Source: an uncultured Lentisphaeria bacterium
Lineage (GTDB): Bacteria > Verrucomicrobiota > Lentisphaeria > Victivallales > UBA1829
Assembly (NCBI GenBank): GCA_949282305.1
Contig: CASDPB010000060.1
Span: 35,254 to 99,253 of the forward strand
Direction: 5' to 3'
Length of the DNA stretch: 64,000 nucleotides
Part shown: piece after piece, positions 18,259 to 28,293 of the stretch
Numbering within the stretch: the first letter of the stretch is position 1
Layout: every line of letters starts with the position of its first letter
The notes under the pieces: generated by a model
The model's database searches: none
What the model was told of the DNA's origin: nothing
The model's input: the letters and a program-made list of their open reading frames with translations, nothing else
Made by a program: the position numbers and the translations under genes

Positions 18259-18559
18259 CAGGGTTCCTTCTTTAACAAAATTCATTTTCCGGTAACTTGA
18301 CAAGTCGATAAGATAACACAGAAACTGTTTTTTTCCATATCCCGTTGCCGGAAAAAGAGAAGTTATTTCTTCCGGAGGAACTTTCACGGGCAAGGCGGAA
18401 GGAAAAGGAACCGCGGAAAACGAAGCGGTTATGGCAGAACGGGAAAACCGGGCTGAGCTCAGTTTCTCTCAAGCCGGTTTTTCCCGTTTCCCCTGCGGAT
18501 TTCGGTGTCCCGGAACCTTGTGTCCCGGTGCCGTTTCATGTTTTCAAATCGGGATTTCG
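18259..18559. other. 301-base intergenic region with a long hairpin
   Basis: Holds the ABC exporter promoter region on the minus strand near 18259-18360 and the hairpin listed at 18438-18488. A shorter stem AACCGC/GCGGTT lies at 18409-18430. No gene is seen. Confidence 0.5.
18438..18488 (-). terminator. long inverted repeat, probable terminator of the beta-helix gene
   Basis: AACGGGAAAACCGG.. on the left and CCGGTTTTTCCCGTT on the right form a long imperfect stem with an 18-base loop region. It lies about 70 bases past the stop of the gene ending at 18560. There is no pure T-run after it, so termination is likely but not certain. Confidence 0.5.
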
Positions 18560-20899
18560 TTACTCTTCGGGAGCCTGCAATATGACATTGGATGTGAAGA
18601 CACGCATATTTCCCGCTCCATACACGTCTTTGCCTCCGGAGCTGCGCCGCGAAATGCCGGAACGGTTGCCGAAAGCCAGTCCCTCGGCTCCGCATACGAA
18701 ATCTTCGAGAACCAGCATTTTCGGCAATGCCGCCGCATGAAGAAACGCCAGATGGCAGTAACGGTTGGCATGTTGGGAAAAGCCTTCCGAGATCATGATC
18801 GAATCCGCCGGAGAGAAGTTGCAGAGCGGTGTCATACCCATGAATTCGCCGCCGAAACGATTCCCGAGACAGTAAATCCTGCCGTGATTGTCGATCCAGC
18901 GGGCATTCACGCCCCACTGCTTGTCCCGGAATTTCCCCGTGTCTTCGCGTCCGTTGCCGATTTTGGTTTTCGGAAGGATCGGCACCAGCAGGTTGTATTG
19001 GAACAGCAGTTCACCGCCGCGGTTTATAAAAAAGCCGGTGTTGTGCATTCTCCCGTCGTTCATGCACCAGTTCTTTTCGATCTCTTTCCGTGTCAGGTCG
19101 GCATCAAGTGCACACATTGTGCCGAGGAAACGGCTGCGCCCGATTTTGAGTTTGCTTTCATCACCTTTTTTTGCGGTGCGCGCAAGAACCGAAGCGGAGG
19201 ACTGATCCGTGAAGAGACAGAAATCAAAAAGATATTCCCCGTCCGGCGCTGCCTGGATTTCCACAGCATTGCGTCCGCCGGCAAATCCGATGCCTTCCCA
19301 GACGTTCCGGCGGTTTCCCTGAACGCGGAAAAGCGGTCCCGGAAACTCTTTCGGTGCAAGAAACAGCGAGTTGCCGTCCGAGGACAGCCTGATATTGTCC
19401 GGAACGGAAAGCGTCCGTCTGATCCGGATGTTGGCGGAAGGGAACACCACGGTCGCGGGAGCCTCTTTTGCGGCGGCGGCAAGGGCGGCTTCCACGGCGG
19501 CGCTTTCATCCTTGCCTTTTCCCGTCACCCCGTATTTCCCGGCGTCAATCCGTTTCGCAAAGACCGCATCGGGATCAAAGGAAAGTCTGACCGGTTTCAT
19601 TTTCGCTGCCGCGGCGATCTTCTTCGGCAGCGGAGTCGTCAGAAAATCATCGGCTCCGGGCGTCAGTTCCGGATCAATGTTGTCGCTGCATCCTGAAACG
19701 CAGAAGCTGAATGAGAGATTGCGGTCGCGGTCCTTGTAATAGCAGAGACGGTTGAGAAAATCGTTTTTCGACAGAGGTTTCCCGTAACTTACCGCGCGCA
19801 CTGCGCGTCCGCTCGGGTCCGTCACATTGCGGATTGCGATCAGATTGGGGGACGTTCCCGCCGCAAGGAAAACAATTCCCCCTTCGGGGCAGCCCGCGCT
19901 TTTGATTCTGGAATCCGCCACCCGGATTACCGTGCTGAGATAACCGGGCTTCAGATCTGATTTTACAAGACACCAGCCGTCCGCGCCTTTGACGTCAAAT
20001 TCACATTCGTCGATGTAAAGGAGCGCTTTGTTTTCCACCGTTGCCGAAATGTCAATCCAGTATGGCGAATCCGCTTTGCCGCCGGAGCCCATGCCCTTTA
20101 CATTCCGGAAGTAGACCTGATTCATCAGCCGGAATACCGGGCCTTTCTGCGCTTTCGGCGTTGTGATTCGTGAATTGCGGATGATTGCCAGATCGCACGA
20201 GAGATCCATGACGCGGGCGCAGTTTGAGAAATCGCAGTTCTCAATGTCGAACAGTGTGGAATTCCAGAATTCCGAACGCCCCGGCTTTGCGGGTATGGGT
20301 GTCAGCTGTGGAACAGTCTGTGAAATCCAGTTCACCTGATATGGCGCTTTCAGCACTTTGTTTTCCACGGGAATGCGGCAGACGACCGCGGTGTCTGAAG
20401 AGCCTTCAAGACGGCACCCGTCCAGATGAACCATCGCCGTATCGGAATTCTGCGTCCATACCTGAAGCTGTGTTTTTCCCCCGCGGAGAACGAGGGAGCG
20501 GATCATCAGGCGGAATACATTGTTGAAATAAAACAGATCTGCCTTCGGGTCGCTTTGAACGATCACGGCGCCTTTTTCCCCGCGTAAACTGATTTTACGG
20601 CTCAGGGAATTCGGTCCCGGATAAACCAGCGGACGCGTGATTTTGTAGGTGCCTGCCGGGAAATACACTTCGTTGAATGCCCCTTCTCCTCCCCAGCCGC
20701 TGCCGAAACTGCCGCCCATCGTGCTGATTAAAGCGAAAGTCTCGGAATATGACGCATTCAGCAGCGCCTTCTGAATTGCGGCGGTATCGTCTGCGGTGCC
20801 GTCTCCCACCGCGCCGAAAGATTTTACATTGTATCTGTTGCCGAAAACACTGAACGCGCCCAGCAGCAGAATTCCGAACATCAGCAAAGTCTTTTTCAT
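18560..20899 (-). CDS. secreted pectate-lyase-like beta-helix protein
   Basis: 779-residue exported protein with a signal peptide (MKKTLLMFGILLLGAFSVFG). Residues 22-120 begin a right-handed beta-helix of the pectate lyase 3 / GH28-like superfamily: VKSFGAVGDGTADDTAAIQK, then VYFPAGTYKI. A second copy of the same entry motif starts near 450 (GKYGVTGKGKDESAAVEAAL, VVFPSANIRI), so the protein holds two helices in tandem. The fold suits polysaccharide cleavage or binding, but I cannot identify catalytic residues. It lies 20 bases after a pseudopilin gene. A paralogue with the same two-part layout is at 38454-40814. Confidence 0.85.
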   Translation of the reverse strand: MKKTLLMFGILLLGAFSVFGNRYNVKSFGAVGDGTADDTAAIQKALLNASYSETFALISTMGGSFGSGWGGEGAFNEVYFPAGTYKITRPLVYPGPNSLSRKISLRGEKGAVIVQSDPKADLFYFNNVFRLMIRSLVLRGGKTQLQVWTQNSDTAMVHLDGCRLEGSSDTAVVCRIPVENKVLKAPYQVNWISQTVPQLTPIPAKPGRSEFWNSTLFDIENCDFSNCARVMDLSCDLAIIRNSRITTPKAQKGPVFRLMNQVYFRNVKGMGSGGKADSPYWIDISATVENKALLYIDECEFDVKGADGWCLVKSDLKPGYLSTVIRVADSRIKSAGCPEGGIVFLAAGTSPNLIAIRNVTDPSGRAVRAVSYGKPLSKNDFLNRLCYYKDRDRNLSFSFCVSGCSDNIDPELTPGADDFLTTPLPKKIAAAAKMKPVRLSFDPDAVFAKRIDAGKYGVTGKGKDESAAVEAALAAAAKEAPATVVFPSANIRIRRTLSVPDNIRLSSDGNSLFLAPKEFPGPLFRVQGNRRNVWEGIGFAGGRNAVEIQAAPDGEYLFDFCLFTDQSSASVLARTAKKGDESKLKIGRSRFLGTMCALDADLTRKEIEKNWCMNDGRMHNTGFFINRGGELLFQYNLLVPILPKTKIGNGREDTGKFRDKQWGVNARWIDNHGRIYCLGNRFGGEFMGMTPLCNFSPADSIMISEGFSQHANRYCHLAFLHAAALPKMLVLEDFVCGAEGLAFGNRSGISRRSSGGKDVYGAGNMRVFTSNVILQAPEE

Positions 20900-20919
20900 A
20901 ATGGATATGGTCTCCTTTT

Positions 20920-21810
20920 TCAGTTTCCGATATTGCCGTTGTAGTCGGGGTTGAAGTAGTAATTGATCCTCCTGCTCGGAGCACCCATTGAAGTATAATA
21001 TGCCTGAAGTTCGCGGATCGGTTTTACAAGGCTTTCCGTGTGGCCGTCCGCCCAGACAATATTTGCCGCCCCTGAATGACGTTCATGAACGTGTGTCCAT
21101 AATGTATAATACATTTGAGCATCATAAGCGCCCATTTGATTCATGCTGTTAAAGGAGTCAGTTAACAAGAGTTTGTGCGAAGGTCCTTTTATGCGGCTGA
21201 CCTGTGCCGAACCGACATATCCTCCCCAGTAGTCATATCCTCCTATGTTCCGGTTGTAGCCATAGGAAATATAAAGATACGCCCAGCCGTTTCCCGGGGT
21301 GTTCAGATTGGCTGACCCCTGCAGACTGTTGGAGCACGCGGGCAGGCTCCACTTGTATTTTGTATAACTGGTGATGGAGTCGCAGAAATATATTTTTGTT
21401 TTCGTGTAATTTAAGCGCGCCAGAGTCCTGACCCAGTTTTCCGCGTAATAAGTGTTGGCAAGATCCCGCGGATACAGCTCCGGCATTCTGCCCGCATAAT
21501 CATCGGCATAGGAATGCATTGCAAGACCGCACTGCCGCAGATTGTTGTTGCAGGAAATCGCTCTGGCGCGTTCTCGCGCCTTGTTCAGCGACGGCAGAAG
21601 CAGACTGGCAAGAATCGCGATGATCGCGATAACGACCAGAAGTTCTATCAGTGTGAAAATATTCATTTTTCCCGCAAAGCCGCAGGGTGCGGCTGCCGGA
21701 GCAAAGCGATTCTGCACACTGCCCGTGAATACATCTCCGTAAACTTTCCTCTTTCTCCCGTTCCCGATTTTTCCGGATGGGATTGTCTCTTTCCGACACT
21801 CGTTCAACAT
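20920..21810 (-). CDS. pseudopilin-like protein with H-X9-DG C-terminal motif
   Basis: 296-residue protein of the prepilin-type N-terminal cleavage/methylation family. The hydrophobic segment [20 protein letters not shown] carries the conserved Glu5. The C-terminal part has the H-X9-DG motif ([13 protein letters not shown]) known from planctomycete/lentisphaeral pseudopilins. ATG 21810 is chosen for the upstream AAGGA and gives an unusually long, basic leader of about 50 residues; ATG 21666 would give a 3-residue leader but has no clear ribosome site. The residue before the hydrophobic segment is Ile rather than Gly. It lies between a LacI gene and the secreted beta-helix gene. Confidence 0.85.
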   Translation of the reverse strand: MLNECRKETIPSGKIGNGRKRKVYGDVFTGSVQNRFAPAAAPCGFAGKMNIFTLIELLVVIAIIAILASLLLPSLNKARERARAISCNNNLRQCGLAMHSYADDYAGRMPELYPRDLANTYYAENWVRTLARLNYTKTKIYFCDSITSYTKYKWSLPACSNSLQGSANLNTPGNGWAYLYISYGYNRNIGGYDYWGGYVGSAQVSRIKGPSHKLLLTDSFNSMNQMGAYDAQMYYTLWTHVHERHSGAANIVWADGHTESLVKPIRELQAYYTSMGAPSRRINYYFNPDYNGNIGN

Positions 21811-21872
21811 AAGCCGTTTTTCCTTTTCCTTTAATGTGCTCCCCGTTGAGAAATTACAACCCGCCGCTGTCT

Positions 21873-22952
21873 TCATCTCTTTGCCGCCGCTCCCCTCTGT
21901 TTTATATTTTCACGCAACTTGAAAAATACGCTTTTTTCCGAAACCATGCCGATGGATTCCCTGGGAATGAAACGCGCATGCACGGTCTCGATAAAACTTT
22001 CCAGCGGAAGCGCGGGATCATTGAGATGCCGGCAGATCAGCTCCCAGGCACGTTGTCCCATGAGATCGCCACCGGTGTCAATCGTGGACAGCGAAATGGT
22101 ATTGTATTCCGCGAACAGGTCGTTTTCCGAACCGATCACGGAAATGTCACCGGGAACGGAGACTCCCATTTCATAAAAACGGCGCATGATGCCCATTGCA
22201 AAGCGGTCGCTGAAACATTGAATTGCCGTGACGCTCGGTTTTTCTTCCAGGAGTTTTCCTCCTGCCATGTATCCCTGCTCGAACGCATTCAGGTCTTCGT
22301 GCAGTTCACAGCGGAATGCAGGATCCCAGTCGTTGATTCCGGCAGCCTTCAGCTTTTCAGTGAAAAAATTGTGGACTTCGGAGAATCTGCTGGAATATAC
22401 CGTGTGGGCAATATGCCGGTGCCCGAGCTTGAGGAGCAGGTCGATGCACTCGCCGACCGCATTCAGATTTTCCATGTCGATTCCGTAAAGTCCCGGCATG
22501 GGACGCCAGTCCTGCGGAGGGCCGAGCACGACCAGCGGTTTCCGCCGGGCGAGGAATTTTTCAACCAGATCCTCCAGCGGCTTCAGCCAGGTCATCTGGC
22601 AGATTGCCGCCGCGCAGTTGGACTCCAGGAGGAGTTCAAAACTGCGGCGCTGCCGGGACGGGTCAAGTTCCAGCTCAATCATGTTCAACTCATAACCGTC
22701 GTTCCGGACGCAGTTCCGCAGTTCCACGGAAATTTTGCTGAACGGATGCGGGGTATGGAGCATGGTGATCATCCGGTTCACGCCGGATTTCAGGGCAACG
22801 GCATTTGTGTTGGGGCGATAGCCTATGTCACGGGCAATCGCCATAATGCGCTCGCGTGTTTCGGGTCTGATCTTGCCGATTCCGCGCAACGCCATGCTGA
22901 CGGTCGCATGACTGACATTCGCCGTCCGCGCAATATCGTAAATTGTTGCCAT
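21873..22952 (-). CDS. LacI-family transcriptional regulator
   Basis: 359-residue repressor-type regulator. The N-terminal helix-turn-helix and hinge read [20 protein letters not shown] and [14 protein letters not shown], typical of LacI/GalR. The rest is a periplasmic-binding-protein-like sensor domain ([16 protein letters not shown]-like [12 protein letters not shown], then [13 protein letters not shown] and TTISLSTID). It likely controls the pseudopilin and beta-helix genes downstream in response to a sugar. Its promoter carries a LacI-type palindrome, so autoregulation is likely. Confidence 0.92.
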   Translation of the reverse strand: MATIYDIARTANVSHATVSMALRGIGKIRPETRERIMAIARDIGYRPNTNAVALKSGVNRMITMLHTPHPFSKISVELRNCVRNDGYELNMIELELDPSRQRRSFELLLESNCAAAICQMTWLKPLEDLVEKFLARRKPLVVLGPPQDWRPMPGLYGIDMENLNAVGECIDLLLKLGHRHIAHTVYSSRFSEVHNFFTEKLKAAGINDWDPAFRCELHEDLNAFEQGYMAGGKLLEEKPSVTAIQCFSDRFAMGIMRRFYEMGVSVPGDISVIGSENDLFAEYNTISLSTIDTGGDLMGQRAWELICRHLNDPALPLESFIETVHARFIPRESIGMVSEKSVFFKLRENIKQRGAAAKR

Positions 22953-22976
22953 GAAACGATCCTGTTAAATTGTAAT

Positions 22977-23026
22977 TTACTCGATTAACCTGTATTAATT
23001 ATATTACAAAATCCTGATATTGTCAA
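22977..23026 (-). promoter_or_regulatory. consensus promoter with LacI-type operator
   Basis: On the minus strand TTGACA (23021-23026), 17 bases, TATAAT (22998-23003) is a perfect sigma-70 promoter. Just downstream, TTAATCGAGTAA (22977-22988) is palindromic at 10 of 12 positions around a central CG, the usual LacI-family operator form, and overlaps the expected start site. A second AT-rich palindrome, TAAATTGTAATTTA, follows at 22966-22979. Confidence 0.7.
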
Positions 23027-23236
23027 TAGGGTAAACTGCAAAAAAACGAAAAAAAGTTGATTTTTCTGCTGTTCGCCGGGGGAAGCGGGTGCAGCCGGGG
23101 GAATCCGCGGTCTGAATGCCTGAAGACGGGATTCTGCTTCCGGCGGAACTGTCCGCTGACGATCTTCCGGCGCGGAAGACAGGGAAAAGCAGGAATCATT
23201 AAATATAAAGCAGTAATTGCGTAGTATCATGGCGTT

Positions 23237-23265
23237 TTTACTGTATAGTTCATTCAGTATATATT
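23237..23265 (+). promoter_or_regulatory. promoter of the GH130 gene with a palindrome over the spacer
   Basis: TTTACT (23237-23242), 17 bases, TATATT (23260-23265). An interrupted inverted repeat TACTG...CAGTA (23239-23259) overlaps the -35 and fills the spacer. The 346-base gap (22953-23298) otherwise holds the divergent LacI promoter and no gene. Confidence 0.5.
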
Positions 23266-23298
23266 CTGCTGCCGCAATTCAATGAGGAGTGAAATAAA

Positions 23299-24270
23299 AT
23301 GGCGAAAATCATCGGAACAGCCTGCCCGAATCTTCCCTGGCAGGAACGTCCTGCAAACTGGCACCGCCCGATCTGGCGCGATACCGGAAACCCGATCATC
23401 AGACATAATCAGCTCAGGAGCTCAAACAGCATTTTCAACAGCGCCGTGGTCCCGTTTCGGGATGGATTCGCCGGCGTGTTCCGCTGCGATGACATTGCAC
23501 GGCACTGCAGACTGCATGCCGGTTTCAGCAAAGACGGCATTCACTGGCAGATCGACGAGTCCCCGATTCAATTTGAAAGCGACATTCCCTTTGAGTACGG
23601 ATATGATCCCCGTGTCTGCCGGATAGAGGACCGCTGGTATGTGACCTGGTGCAACGGAATGAATGGCGAACCGACGATCGGTCTGGCGGAGACAACCGAT
23701 TTCAGGAAGTTCCGGCAGATGGAAAACGCCTTCCTTCCATACAACCGGAACGGAGTTCTTTTTCCCCGCAGAATCAACGGCATGTATGTCATGCTCAGCA
23801 GACCGAGCGACAACGGCGCGACTCCTTTCGGCGATATTTATCTGAGCCGCAGTCCGGATCTGCGTTACTGGGGAGACCATCGCCTGGTGATGCGTCCGGT
23901 GAAGTTCGGCTGGCAGTCCACAAAGATCGGCGCCGGCCCGGTGCCGATCGAAACGGATGCCGGATGGCTGCTGATCTATCATGGCGTTCTGACCAGCTGC
24001 AACGGGCTTGTCTATGCCTTCGGCGCGGCTTTGCTGGATCTTGACGATCCGTCGAAGGTCATCAGGCGTACGCCCAATTATCTGCTGGCTCCGGAAGAAC
24101 TTTACGAACGGGTGGGAGACGTGTCGAACGTGGTCTTCCCCTGTGCGACGTTGCAGGATTCCGCAACCGGACGGATCGCAATCTACTACGGATGCGCGGA
24201 TACCTGCGTCGGGATCGCCTACGGGTATCTTGATGACGTGATCGCTGAAATGCGGGATGTCCCGCAATGA
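23299..24270 (+). CDS. GH130-family mannoside phosphorylase/hydrolase-like protein
   Basis: 323-residue five-bladed beta-propeller protein of glycoside hydrolase family 130, whose members phosphorolyse or hydrolyse beta-mannosides. Marks are [24 protein letters not shown], the [17 protein letters not shown] block, [20 protein letters not shown] and the C-terminal [12 protein letters not shown]. In most members the key motif is EDPR; here the Glu is Tyr (YDPR), while the Asp usually taken as the acid is kept. No signal peptide, so cytoplasmic. A second GH130 gene lies at 27277-28293. Confidence 0.9.
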   Translation: MAKIIGTACPNLPWQERPANWHRPIWRDTGNPIIRHNQLRSSNSIFNSAVVPFRDGFAGVFRCDDIARHCRLHAGFSKDGIHWQIDESPIQFESDIPFEYGYDPRVCRIEDRWYVTWCNGMNGEPTIGLAETTDFRKFRQMENAFLPYNRNGVLFPRRINGMYVMLSRPSDNGATPFGDIYLSRSPDLRYWGDHRLVMRPVKFGWQSTKIGAGPVPIETDAGWLLIYHGVLTSCNGLVYAFGAALLDLDDPSKVIRRTPNYLLAPEELYERVGDVSNVVFPCATLQDSATGRIAIYYGCADTCVGIAYGYLDDVIAEMRDVPQ

Positions 24271-24382
24271 GCTGAGGCAGAATTTCCTCCCGGATTCGGA
24301 ACAGGAGCGCCCCGGCTTGCATTTTCAGATTTTTGTTTTATCTTAAGTGGAGATTTGGAAACATTCAGGAGGTCGGGCAGAC

Positions 24383-25228
24383 ATGAATTCCGAATTGTCG
24401 GCAAAGAAAATTCTGCAGCAGTATCATAACGCATTCTACAAGCTGTTCCATGTTCCGCTTGACTGGATCGACCAGAAGAACAGAACCTTTACCCTGTGCT
24501 CCAATGAACACTGCCATCCGCTCTGCAGGAAGATCATGGAGCACAGGCAGGGACGCGAAAGTTGTGAAAAGCTGACGTCTGAACGGATACAGCGCTGTCT
24601 GAGCGGCAGAACGTTTCAGATTTCCCGCTGCCATGCGGGGCTTGTCGATGCCATTGTGCCCCTGTTTGTGGGGAACCGTTACATCGGCAGTCTGTGCGTA
24701 GGACAGTTTCTGAGGGAAAAGCCGTCGGAAGCTGATCTCCGCGTTCTGCGCCGCAGACTGGATTATCTGGGGTTGCCGCCGGGAGAGCTGGAAGAGTATT
24801 ACGCCCGGACTCCCGTGATTCTCCCGGAACAGCTGGAAGGGATGCTGGAACTGCTCAAAATGATTGGCGAATATGTCGGCGAGTCGGAATCCCGGATTCT
24901 GTTTCTGCGTTCCATCAACGAAAGCAATCCGGTGCTTGCCGCCAGAGAATACATGGAAATCCACTTCAAGTCAAAACTCTCCGTGGATGGCATTGCCAGG
25001 AAAATCGGGATGAGCCCCAGTTATTTCAGCCATATTTTTCAGAAGGAAACGGGCAGCAGTCCGATTCAATATTTGAATTCATTCCGCATTCAAAAGGCCT
25101 GCGAGCTTCTGCAGGAGACGTCTCTCAGCATATCGGAAATCGCTTTTGAATGCGGTTTTCAGAGTCTGCCGCATTTCAACAGGATCTTCCGGAAAATGAC
25201 AGGGAAGACCCCGCGGATGTTTCGCTGA
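24383..25228 (+). CDS. AraC-family regulator with PocR sensor domain
   Basis: 281-residue regulator. The N-terminal 150 residues match the PocR ligand-binding domain (LFHVPLDWIDQKNRTFTLCS, CRKIMEHRQGRESCEK, CHAGLVDAIVPLFVGNRYIG, GQFLREKP), including conserved Cys residues that may hold a metal or sense redox state. The C-terminal 100 residues form the AraC double helix-turn-helix (LSVDGIARKIGMSPSYFSHI, FQKETGSSPIQYLN, IAFECGFQSLPHFNRIFRKM). ATG 24383 has a strong AGGAGGT at 9-base spacing. It probably controls the adjacent GH130 and glycosidase genes. Confidence 0.9.
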   Translation: MNSELSAKKILQQYHNAFYKLFHVPLDWIDQKNRTFTLCSNEHCHPLCRKIMEHRQGRESCEKLTSERIQRCLSGRTFQISRCHAGLVDAIVPLFVGNRYIGSLCVGQFLREKPSEADLRVLRRRLDYLGLPPGELEEYYARTPVILPEQLEGMLELLKMIGEYVGESESRILFLRSINESNPVLAAREYMEIHFKSKLSVDGIARKIGMSPSYFSHIFQKETGSSPIQYLNSFRIQKACELLQETSLSISEIAFECGFQSLPHFNRIFRKMTGKTPRMFR

Positions 25229-25256
25229 CGTTTCGGCCGCCGCCGCTGTTCTGCGG

Positions 25257-27284
25257 TTATTTTTTCCTGACGACATCGACCACGCCGATGCCATGAGGCG
25301 GAATCCGCAGTTCGCAATGAATTCCATATTTCCCGTCGCGCCTGGGTTCCCAGTAAAGGGGACGCCCGCGGAATCCGTTGGCAATGGACATGCTTTCGAC
25401 GTCACAGGTTGTCAGAAACGCTCCGAGGATATAGCGATGCAGGACATTCCCGACCAGATAACGGCTGGTTCCGTCAGCCAGTTTCAGGGCTGTCAGCCTG
25501 AAATAATTCGCGTCCGGCAGATTGAATTCCCGGTTGATGCCGATATCCCCTGCTGTCGCGGCGTTGATGACGGATACCGCATGGCGGTAAAATTCCGGTG
25601 ACAGCGCCCTGTAGAATTGTTCATGGAAGAAAGTTTTGGGCTCGGGGATGTTTCTGAGGTCATCCGCTTCACACTCTGAAACGGGTTCGGAGTATTCCGG
25701 TTTCCCGGCAGAATCCCCGTTCAATACCTCAAACTTCATCTGAGTTTCGTCTCCGTCTGTATTGCCGACGAGGAAGACCTGATGCTTCCGGTATGCCCGG
25801 ATTTTTTTCTGCTGTTCTTCCGGCAGCAGTCCCGGGTTGATGACCAGGAGCGGAGTGTCAATTTCCTCCAGATTGTCGATTCTTGCCGCCGCGTCGCAGT
25901 TCATGCCGTTCGCCAGAAGATTATAAAAGATATTGGCTGTCAGGCTGTTGCGGGTTTTCAGGTAGTATTGCAGTTCCGCTTCCACGATTTCATCGCTCCA
26001 GAGCAGGGTGACACCTTCTACAGCAACGGGTTCCTCCGCGAATCCAAGATCCGCCTTTTCAAAGATTTGGCGCCATTCATAGGATTCGATATCGGCGGCA
26101 AGGCAGATCTGAAGTCCCTCAAAACATCTTTCAGGTTTTCCTTTTCGGTCATAGAGATAGAAATTGCTGTAAGAGAGGATTTCCCGTTCAAGAAATGCCG
26201 GCGCATGCCGCAGGCTTGACCAGCCTTCCGTAATATCCTGGGTGCAGCAGTTGAACAGATATTTTCCCGCGGGCGCACAGGCTTTCGTCAGCAGCGACGT
26301 TCCCTTGATGACATTGAAGAACGGAAGCGGAAAGTGTGCCTGGCAAGCGCAGTCGAGCAGTTCGCCCATGGCGCTGCATGTTTCGATCACCAGAAAATCT
26401 ATTCCGATTTCCGGCAGACGGCGGTAGTCGATGCCGTAACGGTAAATCGCCTCCACCGGATCGCGGGTCCAGCAGGTATTGCTGCTGACGATTTTTCCCT
26501 GTGAATGGAGACACTTTACGATTTTCCCGAGGTAACTTTCATAGCGTATCCGATGGAATTGAATCCATTCCTGCCGCAGTTCGCGGTAAATGTACTGTGC
26601 CCGTTCTTCCAGAAGCACCGGGTCGTGATCCGCCTTGCCGTTCCATTTTTCCGGCAGAAACACCGTGTCCAGAGTGGAGCGGAATTGCTCGATCATGTCG
26701 TCGGAATAGTCCGCATGGCAGAGCTGGAACCAGCTGTGATTGTATCCGTCTGCCAGATGCCAGCCGTCAAAGCCGTAGTCGCGGAGCACGGCGCTTACTT
26801 TTTCCAGCAGGAAATCTTCATACAGCCGTCCGTCCGACATGTGACGCAGGGGATTGATGATGACGTCTGCGGGCTGCATGGAACTGATGCAGCGGTAGCC
26901 GACTTCGGGATGCTCACTGACCGCCCATTCCCGATGGAATTTGTTGTTCAGCGTCAGGGGAAAGATGGAGAACAGAACCTTTACGCCGCGAAGCTGGAAC
27001 TCCCGGATCAGCCTTTTCAGCTGGAATTTTGTCCACGGCGGTCCGGATTTTTTCGGCCCGTCGAAATACGGGTCCATGTATGCGCCGATGTCCGCGGGAA
27101 ACTCTTCGTCGGTTTCCAGTCCGTTGTGCAGATGGACAAAGTCCGGGCCCCACATGAAAACGGAGACCGTATCCGGTATCAGTCCCAGATTGTCCAGATA
27201 TGCCTGCACCCCCATGTCCTCCGCCTGATTGTCAAAGGCGATCAGCTCCACCCAGAGCGCTTTCCTGTAAGCCGTGTTATTCAT
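25257..27284 (-). CDS. TIM-barrel glycosidase-like protein, family not identified
   Basis: 675-residue protein without a signal peptide. The N-terminal 400 residues look like a glycosidase TIM barrel: LGLIPDTVSVFMWGPDFVHL, LRGVKVLFSIFPLTLNNKFH, YGFDGWHLADGYNHSWFQLC and IDFLVIETCSAMGELLDCAC suggest successive strands with acidic residues at their ends. The C-terminal part resembles an amidotransferase-like and beta-sandwich accessory region. The Asp in WHLADG and Glu in VIETCSAM are candidate catalytic residues by position only. Its start overlaps the GH130 gene by 8 bases, so the two are translated together and probably act on the same imported glycan. Confidence 0.75.
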   Translation of the reverse strand: MNNTAYRKALWVELIAFDNQAEDMGVQAYLDNLGLIPDTVSVFMWGPDFVHLHNGLETDEEFPADIGAYMDPYFDGPKKSGPPWTKFQLKRLIREFQLRGVKVLFSIFPLTLNNKFHREWAVSEHPEVGYRCISSMQPADVIINPLRHMSDGRLYEDFLLEKVSAVLRDYGFDGWHLADGYNHSWFQLCHADYSDDMIEQFRSTLDTVFLPEKWNGKADHDPVLLEERAQYIYRELRQEWIQFHRIRYESYLGKIVKCLHSQGKIVSSNTCWTRDPVEAIYRYGIDYRRLPEIGIDFLVIETCSAMGELLDCACQAHFPLPFFNVIKGTSLLTKACAPAGKYLFNCCTQDITEGWSSLRHAPAFLEREILSYSNFYLYDRKGKPERCFEGLQICLAADIESYEWRQIFEKADLGFAEEPVAVEGVTLLWSDEIVEAELQYYLKTRNSLTANIFYNLLANGMNCDAAARIDNLEEIDTPLLVINPGLLPEEQQKKIRAYRKHQVFLVGNTDGDETQMKFEVLNGDSAGKPEYSEPVSECEADDLRNIPEPKTFFHEQFYRALSPEFYRHAVSVINAATAGDIGINREFNLPDANYFRLTALKLADGTSRYLVGNVLHRYILGAFLTTCDVESMSIANGFRGRPLYWEPRRDGKYGIHCELRIPPHGIGVVDVVRKK

Positions 27285-28293
27285 TGGACCCCCCCGGATG
27301 TTGAATCATTTCATTGAGCAGCTGTTCCAGATTGCAGTGCGCGATGCCGATATATTTGTCTGCGGCGCCGTAGTAGACCAGAAGTTCGCCGTTGATGACG
27401 ACGTTTCCGCAGGGGAACACCACTCCTTTGTAGCTGTGGCAGCCTGCCAGCTCATACCATTCCTCCGGTTCAAAGATCGGCTCCTCCGTTCTGGCGATGA
27501 CGGTGTCCGGATTCTCCAGATCCAGAAGGAGCGCTCCCAGCCTGTAATAGTCATCGGAGCCCAGCCCGTGGTAGATGACCAGCCAGCCTTTGTCCGTTTT
27601 GAGCGGCGGTGCGTTTGCACCGATTTTCTGTGCCTCCCAGTCGCGGACGGGGAAGGCAAGTTTTCTGGAATTGCGGAGCCGCAGAGGATTGTCGGTGTCG
27701 GCAAGCCAGATGCCGGGAATCTCCGTGCCGAAAACAGGGCGGTGAAGATAATAAAAACGGTTGTGAATTTTTTCCGGAAACAGGATGACGTCATGATCTT
27801 CATGCCCCGGTTCCGTGATGAAACCCGCCCGGATCCAGTTGCGCAGGTCTTTGGAAAATGCGATTGCAGTATTCATGCCGTTGCTGCACAGCGGTTCCGG
27901 CAGAGAGGGATCCGGAATAAAGCGGAATTTTCTTTCCGACGGTTTCATCCAATACTGTCCGTTGACGAATGGACGGCAGGCATAGGTAAGATAATACCAT
28001 TCCCCGAATTTCACCAGCCGCGGGTCTTCCACTCCGCCGCCGTCGACAAAACCGTCCAGCGGAGAGAGAACCGGGCGGTCGGATGAACGGGTGAAGTGAT
28101 AACCGTCGGAACTTTCCGCCAGCCCCAGATGCACGATATAGCGGGGATCTTTTCCTGCGGCACGGTACAGCAGATAGACTTTGCCCGCCTTTTCATCATG
28201 GAAGGCTGCCGGATTGGTTACGACAAGATCCTCCCAGTCGTGACCGGGTTCCGGTGCGAGAACGGGTTGTTTTGAGAAGCGTGTGAGTTTCAT
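27277..28293 (-). CDS. GH130-family beta-mannoside phosphorylase/hydrolase
   Basis: 338-residue GH130 protein with the standard motifs: LVVTNPAAFHDEKAGKVYLL, SSDGYHFTRSSDRPVL, GGGVEDPRLVKFGEWYYLTY with the intact EDPR, KIGANAPPLKTDKGWLVIYH and the C-terminal VYYGAADKYIGIA. It should process short beta-mannosides in the cytoplasm. The gene overlaps the 1295-residue secreted protein upstream by 4 bases and the TIM-barrel gene downstream by 8 bases, forming a three-gene unit behind a pseudopilin. It differs from the GH130 at 23299 in keeping the EDPR Glu. Confidence 0.92.
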   Translation of the reverse strand: MKLTRFSKQPVLAPEPGHDWEDLVVTNPAAFHDEKAGKVYLLYRAAGKDPRYIVHLGLAESSDGYHFTRSSDRPVLSPLDGFVDGGGVEDPRLVKFGEWYYLTYACRPFVNGQYWMKPSERKFRFIPDPSLPEPLCSNGMNTAIAFSKDLRNWIRAGFITEPGHEDHDVILFPEKIHNRFYYLHRPVFGTEIPGIWLADTDNPLRLRNSRKLAFPVRDWEAQKIGANAPPLKTDKGWLVIYHGLGSDDYYRLGALLLDLENPDTVIARTEEPIFEPEEWYELAGCHSYKGVVFPCGNVVINGELLVYYGAADKYIGIAHCNLEQLLNEMIQHPGGSNE

